A stretch of 64,000 nt of DNA, from assembly GCA_018857735.1 (NCBI GenBank), contig JABMCL010002049.1:918501-982500 (forward strand), written 5' to 3'. Positions 25,473 through 64,000 of this stretch are shown piece by piece. The stretch is from Alviniconcha marisindica. Taxonomy: Eukaryota; Mollusca; Gastropoda; Provannidae. How positions within the stretch are numbered: the first letter of the stretch is position 1; each line of letters opens with the position of its first letter. The notes under the pieces were generated by a model. That model was not told the origin of the DNA. It did not search any database and saw nothing but the letters and a program-made list of their open reading frames with translations. Made by a program: the position numbers and the translations under genes.

Positions 25473-51333
<25,861 letters not shown>

Positions 51334-51470
51334 TGAAAATGGTGTGCACGGCAGCTTCCATGTCAGGCGAAGGAGTGCGCGAGTGAGTCAGAAACATCAG
51401 TGCCAGTCGTGAGACAGACCGATCGATGGACTGTTTTTGGATCTCATACGGGGACTCCCACTCGTGATTC

Positions 51471-51478
51471 TTACGTCA
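51471..51478 (-). promoter_or_regulatory. CRE/ATF-like site upstream of RILPL1
   Basis: TTACGTCA on the plus strand (TGACGTAA on the minus strand), about 140 bp upstream of the first RILPL1 ATG. Motif match only. Confidence 0.3.
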
Positions 51479-51689
51479 CTACAGCAGCGCAGAAAAAAAA
51501 TTCTGTGTTCGGAGTGGTTTTTTCTTTTTCCCTTTCTTTCTCGTAAGCTGTTTCAAATCGAGCTAAAAAAAAAAAAAAAAATCCGTTTGTATTCACAACC
51601 TAAAGCAATGAAAATAAGTACAAATTTGATTTTGACCCCTTTAAAAACAAAAATGCAGATCATTATTTAAATTGGATCGGACTTGAACT

Positions 51690-52225
51690 CAATGACAAAT
51701 TCTCGGGCAGTCAGTTCCAGTCAACTCAAGAGAATTCAATTAAGAGTGATGGAGAGATCGTTCTTAATTTTTTGGTTGCCCAAAACACAAATAACTATTC
51801 ACCTTTGGGGACAATACACAATACAATGCTGGGCCAGGCTCACACAGTGGAGTTTTGGTCCAATGAGACTTATTCACCGTATGCATGGCACCGATTCTGG
51901 CGTCTCTACGAGACACTCCTGCCAGAAACCTTGGGAAGGCACTGTCGAGAATGGTCAATAGGCAAAACAGAGTCAGAGATTAAGCTTTTCATTCAACAAA
52001 ACAGCAAACTGCAAGACCTCATAGTGTACACTAATGGCTCAGTCATCAAAGAACAGTCAGGGTGGCCGGGCTTCACTCTCAAGCAAAGTGCCGCGACTAC
52101 CATCGGCTACGAGGACAGTCAGCCTACATGGTCTCCACCTCCAGTTTGACAGTGGAGGTGGAAGCAGTCACCCATGTCCTCTGCTGGATTGCCTCAAGAG
52201 GTGACAGTCAGACCACACATGCCAT
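51690..52225 (+). pseudogene. LINE ORF2 remnant, RNase H domain (left part)
   Basis: Fragments read DLIVYTNGSVIKEQSGW, GFTLKQS and, after a frame change, SSLTVEVEAVTHVLCWIASR, which match the RNase H domain carried at the C-terminus of some animal non-LTR retrotransposon ORF2 proteins (family usually YTDGSV). The catalytic Asp of YTDGS is Asn here, and at least two frameshifts break the frame near 52064 and 52110. Not functional. Confidence 0.7.
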
Positions 52226-52407
52226 AGTTCAGGAGCTGTGTGAGAGTCGAGGTGGCCGTCCTGGCCGGCTGTCGCCGGGCCGTCCCAACGAGCCTTCTGC
52301 GGCCGGTTTCTGTGGACGTAAAGCTTTGAACCATGCTGCGGCATTGGTCACACGGCTTGTCCCTAATATGTCAGCTGACATCTGAGGACATGAAGCAAGT
52401 TCATCAT
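52226..52407 (+). mobile_element. Short dispersed element, copy 3, with 12-bp target-site duplication
   Basis: It lies between two direct copies of CACACATGCCAT (52214-52225 and 52408-52419) and interrupts the LINE RNase H remnant exactly. It starts AGTTCAGGAGCTGTGTGAGA and ends AAGCAAGTTCATCAT. The 182-bp length defines the whole unit, including an extra CGCCGGGCCGT segment not seen in copies 1 and 2. Confidence 0.85.
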
Positions 52408-52419
52408 CACACATGCCAT

Positions 52420-52925
52420 CATCCTCACAGATCCCGACCAACTGATGACTCGCTTGCTGACAAAAAGTGAAGACGGAGTGGAATGGGAAGCCCAGACTGG
52501 AATGTGTCAGTCAATGGTTGACATCCACCTTTGAAAACTCCTGTGGGTGTACTGCCCTGGACATGCCGGAGAGAAGAGAAATGACTGAGCAGCCGGATAG
52601 GCTGGCGGGCAAAGCAACCCTCACAAGTGGCTTGCTTCTTGGAAGATCTGAAGTGTGTGAGCTGGACTGAGTTTGCTGGTGGTTAGTGATACGGCTTGGA
52701 ATGTGTGTCTGATACTGGTGTGGGCAATCTGGACTGGCAGATGGGGCTAAAATGGCGGCCACCTCGAGTCAAGTTCGCCTTTGAATCGCTGCATTGCCAC
52801 CAGCTAGGCATTTTAATCAGTTGCTGCAGTTCTGATGATACTGATCAGCCTCAGTTATGGCCGCTGAAACTGACTCAACCACAGTTCCTCAATGAAAGTC
52901 ACTGAATAAATTTTGACTGGATTCG
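52420..52925 (+). pseudogene. LINE ORF2 remnant, RNase H end and 3' tail (right part)
   Basis: It continues the RNase H remnant after the insertion: the sequence joins as THA-IILTDPDQLMTRLL across the removed element. Then come WVYCPGHAGE-like and RLAGKATLTSGLLLGRSEV pieces in broken frames. It ends near AATAAATTTTGACTGG. Stops and frameshifts throughout. Confidence 0.65.
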
Positions 52926-53365
52926 ATTAACCCAATACTGAAATTAGCTCCTTTTTTTTGGGGGGGGGGGGGAATTCTTTTTTAGTCAAAGGCAGGTCCT
53001 GGCAGAAATTTACTCGTTCCACTGATCATTTGTTAACTGAGCAGTAAAATGAAGCTATAAGTTAACTTACTTCCTCAATTACTTATTATTGTGGAAGCCG
53101 ATCTTCTATTTACGTATTTATTTATTCAAGTTATTTATTTATTTATTCAGTACTATTGTTTATTGTTTCGGTGTTACAGGGACGTTGCACCACTCTGGGC
53201 AGATGAGCGCTAGCCCAAACAAAACAACTGCTCTAAAAAATATTATCATATAAGGAAAAGTCAATCAAGAAGAAAGAAAGGGGGGAAAAGCAAGAAACTA
53301 AAAAAGAACTATGATATATTTGAGCAAGTAAGTTATACGTGTACTGTCCTTTCCTGCCCGGCTGA

Positions 53366-53412
53366 CCCCCCCCCCCCCCCCCCCCCCCCCCATCACACAC
53401 ACACACACACAC
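53366..53412. repeat. Poly-C and CA microsatellite
   Basis: About 25 C followed by ATCACACACACACACAC. Confidence 0.9.
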
Positions 53413-53692
53413 CGCTAGTGACACACACTGACACACACACACTGCACGGCACTGTGCAGGCCGGCACGCACTGAATATGCGCGCGCGCGCGTTTAACTTT
53501 TTTAATTTTGTTATTCTTCCCAGGATTCTTTATAGAAATTAGGAAGAAGAAGATAATGGGGTTGTTGATGATAAAATGGACAAAACTGAGATCACAGAGA
53601 GAGTTCAAGAGAGAGAGGGGCCTGCTCGCCCTCTAGAGTGACACCAGCCAGTCCAGCTTTCTTCAAAGTCAATTTGCTGCGAGATTGCTACA

Positions 53693-53701
53693 CGCATGCG
53701 C
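53693..53701. promoter_or_regulatory. NRF1-like palindrome upstream of TMED2
   Basis: CGCATGCGC about 85 bp before the TMED2 ATG. It resembles the core of the NRF1 site of housekeeping promoters; motif match only. Confidence 0.25.
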
Positions 53702-53718
53702 TGTTCTGCTTTGCCTTT

Positions 53719-53725
53719 ACGTGGC
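53719..53725 (+). promoter_or_regulatory. ACGTGGC motif (XBP1/UPR-like) upstream of TMED2
   Basis: ACGTGGC lies about 60 bp upstream of the ATG. The ACGTGGC core occurs in unfolded-protein-response elements of secretory genes. One short motif can arise by chance. Confidence 0.22.
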
Positions 53726-53781
53726 ATTGCTTGCCGACAAACATTTTAGTCGAACGTGTTCTTCTACCTTAAACGATCAAG

Positions 53782-58055
<4,274 letters not shown>

Positions 58056-59727
58056 CTGCCCCTGATCTCACCATCTCATCTGTCACCATTCTCCATCCTT
58101 GTTTCTGTACATCATTTGTCTGTTCATTTTGAGTCTTGTCGGTTGGGCTTTTGTTTATTTGGGGATGGGGGGTTCTGTTTCATTGTGTTGTTGTTTTGAG
58201 TTGGGGGGGGGGGGGGGGTTCTGTTTCATTGTGTTGTTGTTTTGAGTGGGTATTTTGTTATGGGGGTGGGGAGTTACCACCAAAACTTTTTTGTGTATGG
58301 GAAGAGGGAAGGGGTACAATTTTGTTCTTGATTTCTTTAGTTGCTGTTCAGTTGACACCTATATATAAGTTTTTTATGGTTGAATTTTGATGATTTTTGT
58401 ACAACACATTTATAGTGAATACCAATATGAACAGGTTAGTTCAATCCTTTGTAGTATTGTGTATTAAACAAACTCATACATACTCAGATCGCTACATTGG
58501 ACTTGAAGTTGGGGGGGGGGGGGGGGTCTAGACTTTATTTTCATTTGGCCAGGATTGTTCTGTGTACAGCCACTTCAGACATTTCTTTTCAGTCTTCAAT
58601 TTAAAGTGAGTTGTACTGTTCTTTTCTGCTGGGTTCTCTTCTGGGATTGTAGTTACTCATTCATGATGTGTCTTCATTTTTATACAGTTCTGTTCTTTTT
58701 CTTATCATCTCTGGCCTCTGTATCTATTTATGTGCTTGCTGAGACATGGTGTTGCAGTGTCTGTGTATGTTTGTAAATCTGAGAATGTGTACATCTTGTA
58801 AAATGAATTACTTGAGTAATGTGTGATAAACATGGGTTATCATCAACAGGGTTTTGGGGAAAATATGAAGAAGGAGAATGTTAGTTACTTTTCCCTATAC
58901 TGTGTAAATCTGTGTTTACCTTTGCCTGGTGGCGTGCATTGTCCAGTACTAATATTTATTGGTTCATCAATACCAGACTACCGTTCAGAAAGGTGTAGTG
59001 GAATTTGAAGGATGCCATTAATGCTCATACAGCCATCATAGTTGCAGAATACATGAAGGGGATGGGAGAGAGAAGTTTTCCATTGTATGTAATACTAATA
59101 GTTTTGCTCAAAAAATAGCTTTTGTAATGTAGGAAATGTTTTGATAGGCAGTAGTGTCTTGACAGATTGATTGCTTGCTTTTGTATAGCAGGATTCTCTG
59201 CTCTTGAGCAGACTCGCTGCACTCTAGTCGCATGTGTTGCAGTGTTATGACTGGTGTCTTTCCTTCAGTTTGTTTCGGTACTGGGAGTAGGATTACAAAG
59301 GTGTGGAAGGCCCTAGAGAAAAAGAATTCATATATATGCTGAATGTATGGTGCAAAGGTTCAGGATGTATATATGTGCAGGTGTGTTTGTTTCTGATTGT
59401 TGGAAATTATAAAGTTTTAAATTCATTTGATATGTCTGGTGCGTATCCATGCATTATGTGTGTGTGTGTGTGTGTGTGCGTGCGTGCGTGTTCCAGTGCA
59501 GAAATGGGAGCAAAGTTGTCCCTTTCACAAAATTTGTCGGTAATGAACAGTAATGAAAGGTGACGTGTTTTATATACGTATGTCAAGATGCCCAGTAGTT
59601 CATAGGTCACAACTTCCAAGCACGTGTCAAACGCCTTACCGATGCTGTAGAGGCACACCGAAACGTCAGTAGTTGGATTTTAACGTTTTAACGTTCCTGT
59701 CGGCCGCTCAGGGTCACCTCCGGCCGT
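58056..59727 (+). other. TMED2 3' UTR and downstream
   Basis: T/G-rich, with G runs at 58203 and 58510 and a short duplicated GTTCTGTTTCATTGTGTTG at about 58170 and 58219. ATTAAA at 58463 is a possible poly(A) signal. No coding region was recognised to the SINE at 59728. Confidence 0.5.
58463..58468 (+). terminator. Candidate TMED2 poly(A) signal
   Basis: ATTAAA, 408 bp after the stop. Variant hexamer, motif only; the T/G-rich composition continues further, so a more distal end is possible. Confidence 0.3.
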
Positions 59728-60137
59728 ATTTGTTTTGTTGTTGTTGTTGGTCACTTTTATATAGCGCTATTCTCCGCTCATTGCGCTCTTGTCACGTGTG
59801 GCTAAATGAGTGTAGCTTTTTACAATGCGCTTTGAATATCCACCTAAGTGGTGTAGTTGCAGCGGTGTTTGGTTCTTACATGACTGGTGCCACTCGAAAC
59901 TACCGCCATCTCGGCGCATTCTGTGTACACCATACAACCATGCACCATGTCACATGACTTCATGCAAAGCCACATGCGTAGGGTGCATATGTGTTTAGCT
60001 GTAACCAGACATTTGCACTTTTGGCAGAATGACCGCACGAGTCAGCACAGAAAGCTCCCGCCGCACTTGCCGGGACTCGAACCCGCCACCTTTCGACCAC
60101 GAGTCCGGAGCTCTAACCACTGAGCTATCCCCGCTCC
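59728..60137 (-). mobile_element. tRNA-derived SINE, ~410 bp
   Basis: On the minus strand it begins GGGGAGCGGGGATAGCTCAG and has box A TAGCTCAGTGG (60117-60127) and box B GGTTCGAGTCC (60073-60083) at tRNA-like spacing, with an intact T-arm pairing. A ~300-bp body follows. The 3' end is AATAGCGCTATATAAAAG with an (AAC)n tail. The tail matches the element at 42235, suggesting a shared LINE partner. Confidence 0.88.
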
Positions 60138-61870
60138 CCAAGTGTTTGACACTTTAGTAAACGTCTGAGTCACGATTCATGATAACTGACTTTGATTTGT
60201 GTATACATGTACAGACAGCAGGAAGCACAACCCGTCCCTAATAAACCGCTACGGTGTCTGTGGGCGTCAAGCCCCGTGAAAAACAAGCTCAGTTATAAAC
60301 TCCAGGAGTAAAGGGCTGGACTTGCTGTTATTACAAATATCGATTACCCACCTCGGGGTTCAGGAGCTGTGTGAAAGTCGAGGTGGACGTCCAGGGCTCC
60401 CGCCCCTAACAAACCTACGGTTCCTGTGGACGTAAAGCAACACTCGACCAACAATCACCTGTGCGTAAGACCCAAAAGAGAAAACCTTTGATTGCAGCAT
60501 TGTCAGCAGGAGGGACGTTATTTTATGCATTCGTGGTATCTTGTGGAACAGTATTAATTGATGAACGATTTGGAGGTGACCCGGTGTGGTTGAGAGGACA
60601 TTGGGATCCAATCACTAACTCTGTAACTTTGGTAGTTAACCGCTCTACCTGTCGTTTTTCTTTTTCACTCTCTTAAGAGAAACGGAATGATTTTATTTAA
60701 CTGTTATTTATGCAGAGCATGCGCTAAATCGTTTTTCTCTGTTTTGTGTCCACCTTGTCCATGTTTTTAAGAACAAAACCCCGCTATCTCCCTTTGTCTT
60801 CATCTAGCCTTTCTCTTTTTCCGCTAATGACCGTAGGTCTACAATCTGACCATTGTTGCCATTTCTGAAGGTCTACCCCCCACCCCCACCCCCTGCCCAC
60901 ACACACCACAAAAGAAAACTGGTTGGGGGGGGGGGGGGGGGTCTTACTGTGAATTTGATAACACCCCCAAAAGGAAAGTGCCTTAACTGTACCGCATCAG
61001 GAGGGAGCTCATTCCAGTCTCACGTCTCCCTCCAGCACACTGAAAAAGCTGAGTCATTTGTTTTGCGTCAGTGTGTATCGAGTGGTATACTGTATGCATA
61101 CATGGCAAGCCGTGGCTTGGGGTCTCTGCTAGGTACAATTTATCCCAGGCACGTTCCTTGGATGGAATGAATACAATTACCTCATGTTAATGGGGCGAAA
61201 TTTCACGCCATCGTTATGTGTTCTCACTACTCTGTCGCATTAAATGCCCTGAATCTAGCTCGGGTCCGGCAGCCTTAATTCTACCGTGAAACAACCACAC
61301 AGTACTCTGATGAAATGTTCCCAGCAACCTACCCCTCAGTCCCTTGGTATGTATAACTATATACTAATATAGTGCTCTAAAAGGCTATGATCCACATTCG
61401 AACACGGTCACATGACTACATGATGTACGATCGGTTGCTATGGGAAACGACAGAGCGTGATGCCATTATTATTATTACTCTGTCGGAGCGAAGAGGAAAG
61501 AACGAACACTGTATCACCATTCGGGAACAGGGCAAGTTTAAAACCTACATGACACGATCAGTCCGTTCGACGGTGACATCACAGCCTGTGCGTACATCAT
61601 GCAGTAGTAGTATCGTGACGGTGATCGAAAGTCGATCATAGCCTCACGTGAAATGCATGCAACAAAGAACTGCAATAACTACACGAAACGTGAACAGAGG
61701 AAACTGCAAAAGCCAAGTCAGTGACCACCGCGTTTGAGACAGAATGGACACACGATTACACAACACGTCACAGAACAATATCACCGCGGTGACGGCGACA
61801 AGTCGTCTTGTGTATTTCAACGTCACCTCGCACACTCATGGTGGGTTCACACGATCGCTGCAGTTCACAA
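60138..61870. other. Intergenic region without recognised genes
   Basis: It contains the deleted dispersed element at 60357, a C/G-run pair near 60880-60943 and no convincing exon or RNA gene. Confidence 0.5.
60357..60443 (+). mobile_element. Short dispersed element, copy 4, internally deleted
   Basis: It starts GGTTCAGGAGCTGTGTGAAA and reads through TTCCTGTGGACGTAAAGCAA, joining the middle of the element directly to the final AACAC. About 80 bp present in copies 2 and 3 are missing. Confidence 0.65.
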
Positions 61871-61879
61871 CTTTCCAAA

Positions 61880-62255
61880 GTCGCTTCTTCTTCTTCTTCT
61901 TCTTTTCTTGTTTTATTCTTTCCTTTTTTTTCTTCTTTTTTTTTTTGTCTTTTTTTTTTGGTCTTCTTCTTCTTTCTTTCTTCTTTCTTCTTCTGTCTTT
62001 CTTCTTTCTTTCTTTCTGCTTTTTCTTTTTTTCTTTTTTTCTTTTCTTTCTTTCTTCTTTCTTTTTTCTTTCTTTCTTTCTTTTTTTTCTTTTCTTTTTT
62101 GTTGTTGTTGTTTCTTTTGTTTCTTTCTTTTTTCTTTCTTTCTTTCTTTCTTCTTCTTTTTTTTATTTTTTTTATTTTTTTGCAACTCTGATAAAACACG
62201 GATGATAAAAAGACGAGTTTTTTTTTTCGAGCGAAAAATGTGCACCCAAGCCGCT

Positions 62256-62287
<32 letters not shown>

Positions 62288-62300
62288 TTTTTGGGGGGGG
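61880..62300. repeat. Long polypyrimidine (CTT/CTTT)n tract
   Basis: About 400 bp of almost pure T and C on the plus strand, ending in T and G runs at 62272-62306. It gives false Phe/Ser or Lys-rich reading frames. It can form triplex DNA. Confidence 0.95.
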
Positions 62301-62387
62301 GGGGGTTATGGGACGATGTATATACAGACAATGTGTGCGTGCACTGATCCGCACATGTACAGACAACACACACACACTTGCATGTAT

Positions 62388-62445
62388 ACCCCTCAACAGG
62401 TGTTCGGGATCATGAATTGTGACATGAAGCGGGTATTTATTGCAG
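62388..62445 (+). repeat. Element copy in inverted pair (left)
   Basis: CCTCAACAGGTGTTCGGGAT then CATGAATTGTGACATGAAGC GGGTA matches the complement of 63050-63100. Two copies of one unidentified element lie in opposite orientation. Confidence 0.55.
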
Positions 62446-62479
62446 GCGTATATGATTGTCGAAACTGGATATAAAAAGA

Positions 62480-62502
62480 AACACACACACACACACACAC
62501 GC

Positions 62503-62569
<67 letters not shown>
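62480..62569. repeat. (AC)n microsatellite
   Basis: About 90 bp of AC with two GC interruptions near its start. Confidence 0.95.
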
Positions 62570-62570
<1 letters not shown>

Positions 62571-62812
62571 CGCCTATATGGATGAGTGTGGGTGGTAAAA
62601 GACGATACTGTGCTCCTTTTTTCGCATCATTCAGTTTTCATAATCATACATTACCTAAAAACATGTCAGAGTTTTAGGCTGAAAGTGTTTTAGTTAGACA
62701 ACACAAAACATGATGCAATTTTTTGCAACAAAGAACATAGGCTATATTATGCCTTTCGCACGCCATCTTCGTTAAGATCGACCCGACGGGCAAACATAAG
62801 TTGCATAATTTT

Positions 62813-62897
62813 TTTCATGTAAAATAAGTCTCTTATTCTGTTACTTGGCAATAACGTTTTCATGTAAAATAAGTCTCTTAGTCTGTTACTTGGCAAT
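62813..62897. repeat. ~46-bp tandem duplication
   Basis: TTTCATGTAAAATAAGTCTC then TTA(T/G)TCTGTTACTTGGCAAT is present twice, differing by one base. Confidence 0.9.
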
Positions 62898-63039
62898 TGT
62901 GAGATTGGAGATAATTTGCATACTAAATTACCTCTTGTGTACTTTTATTTTTTATTTTTTACATTTTTTATTTTGCTTGCTTGTTCTGTTTTTGTCTTTG
63001 TCTGAACGGTGGCAGTCAACCCTGAACACGTTAGACTTT

Positions 63040-63115
63040 ACGCTCAAGAGCCTTTCTACCCGCTTCACACCACAGTTCAGGATCCCTAGAACATGTTGAG
63101 GTGTATAAATGTATA
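63040..63115 (-). repeat. Element copy in inverted pair (right)
   Basis: The complement reads ATACACCTCAACATGTTCTA then GGATCCTGAACTGTGGTGTG and AAGCGGGTA, about 75 percent like 62388-62445. Function unknown. Confidence 0.55.
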
Positions 63116-63611
63116 AATATGTAATCACTGGCGCTGACTGCAATGTCATCTTGGCTTACACTGCGTCCTAGAGTGTCGTTAAATTGCTCCTGACCGCGTG
63201 CAGCATCCCTGGTTTGTCCTGATTCTGACCTAGTGGAAATCATAGGCCAATAGGTCAATATTCTGTTGAAACAAGTCTGATGATGCACATTTTGCACTCT
63301 TCGGAGTTTTGATATTTAAACAGTTTCTGGATCTAGGTGGACTTTCAGATCACTTGTACTCCTTACTTGCTTCCTGAATCCTCGAGGGAAATTAAAAACT
63401 CTACGAGTTCGGGGACAACTTTAGACGACTTTCAGTAAGTCCTCTCGCATTAAAGCTCCGGAAAAGAAAACTGCGGGAAACTTCACAACCAGAAGGTACG
63501 CGAACTTTGAACTTTTCCTTAGAAAACTGTTGAAATTCTCTCTGACACTTGTCCTATCTTCTGTGATCATGATTTGTTCTTATAGCTTATCCTCCCCTCT
63601 CATTCGACACT

Positions 63612-63729
63612 CTGTGTGCGTGCGTGCGTGCGTGCGCGTGCATGCGTGCGAGTGCGTGCGTGCATGCGTGCGTGTGTGTGTGTGTGTGTGCGTGCGTGCG
63701 TGCGAGTGCGTGCGTGCACGCGCGCGCGC

Positions 63730-63796
<67 letters not shown>
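63612..63796. repeat. (TG)n/(CG)n-rich microsatellite before the SLC13-like exon
   Basis: GTGC repeats pass into GCGC and then about 66 bp of pure TG. Alternating purine-pyrimidine over 180 bp, a strong Z-DNA candidate. Confidence 0.95.
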
Positions 63797-63800
<4 letters not shown>

Positions 63801-63845
63801 CTGGAAGTTTCTGCCAGCAGGTGACGGTCATCGGAAGAGGCGGAG

Positions 63846-63944
63846 ATGGGCTGGCTACAGGACGCACGTGCAGTGTGGCGAACACTGGTCATCATCGCCA
63901 CGCCCATCGTTCTCCTCCCTCTTGTGCTTCCAGGTAGCTCTCAG
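63846..63944 (+). CDS. Probable first coding exon of an SLC13-family (Na+/dicarboxylate or sulfate) cotransporter
   Basis: ATG at 63846 (context GAGATGG, G at -3), then 33 codons: MGWLQDARAVWRTLVIIATP followed by IVLLPLVLPGSSQ, then a donor GTAAGC at 63945. The short amphipathic start with Trp, a membrane helix ending LLPLVLP and an exon end just after it fit the N-terminus of SLC13 proteins (family knowledge: a W..L...TP..LLPLP start, exon 1 ending just past the first helix). Upstream, an acceptor TGTGTGCAG at 63798 and a possible donor GTACGC at 63496 may mark a 5' UTR intron that holds the TG run. The rest of the gene is beyond the window. Another membrane protein remains possible. Confidence 0.5.
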
Positions 63945-64000
63945 GTAAGCCGTCTTCACGAGGAGGTGGTGGACAGGTTGGCTGACTGTGTCTGGCTGGC

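Larger units (their letters stand above)
51334..53781. other. Divergent RILPL1-TMED2 intergenic region (2.4 kb)
   Basis: It contains the presumed promoters of both genes at its two ends. The middle is a dead LINE fragment with an inserted short element, then A/T-rich sequence, a poly-C/CA block and a CG-dinucleotide run at 53478-53490. No gene in it is intact. Confidence 0.75.

Noticed and set aside
60061..60137. Possible genuine tRNA gene on the minus strand
   Set aside because: Boxes A and B are good, but the acceptor stem does not close and a SINE body with a GCGCTATATAAA/AAC tail follows.
61734..62474. 246-residue plus-strand frame and a 201-residue minus-strand frame
   Set aside because: They are translations of the CTT/CTTT polypyrimidine tract (Phe/Ser or Lys/Arg/Glu runs) and have no domain.

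Overview
The window is invertebrate nuclear DNA. It has spliced genes with GT-AG introns, very long introns and untranslated regions, abundant TG/CA microsatellites, long G or C homopolymers, minisatellites and short transposon relics. The protein matches are animal genes. The repeat style, with a tRNA-derived SINE, small non-autonomous DNA elements and an RNase H-bearing LINE relic, suggests a lophotrochozoan, probably a gastropod mollusc. That last step is an inference.

Layout: (1) 1-2799, plus strand: the last five coding exons of strawberry notch (SBNO1), followed by a long GT-rich non-coding stretch to about 12.15 kb that is probably its 3' UTR. (2) 12.2-51.3 kb, minus strand: a complete RILP-like gene (RILPL1) of nine coding exons at 51333-25473, followed by a long minisatellite-rich stretch that is probably its 3' UTR and runs down to about 12.2 kb. 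(3) 51.3-53.8 kb: a divergent intergenic region holding a dead LINE fragment with a short element inserted in it. (4) 53782-58055, plus strand: complete TMED2 (p24 cargo receptor) in four exons. (5) 58-63.6 kb: TMED2 3' end, a tRNA-derived SINE and simple repeats. (6) 63846-63944, plus strand: probable first coding exon of an SLC13-family transporter, cut by the window edge.

All exons of the three main genes were joined by hand. Splice phases agree at every junction: 264 aa of SBNO1, 479 aa of RILPL1 and 205 aa of TMED2. SBNO1, RILPL1 and TMED2 also lie close together on human 12q24.31, with RILPL1 and TMED2 divergent there too, so the window seems to hold an ancient linkage block.

The genes do not form one pathway. 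SBNO1 is a nuclear helicase-like regulator. RILPL1 is an effector of phosphorylated Rab GTPases. TMED2 is an ER-Golgi cargo receptor. The most unusual local structures are a minisatellite that has copied the TMED2 exon 3 end together with its splice donor, a tandem CAGCAG acceptor on the same exon, in-frame skippable exons and a PDZ-ligand-like C-terminus in RILPL1, a long foldback in RILPL1 intron 1, and a short dispersed element whose ends are fixed by target-site duplications.
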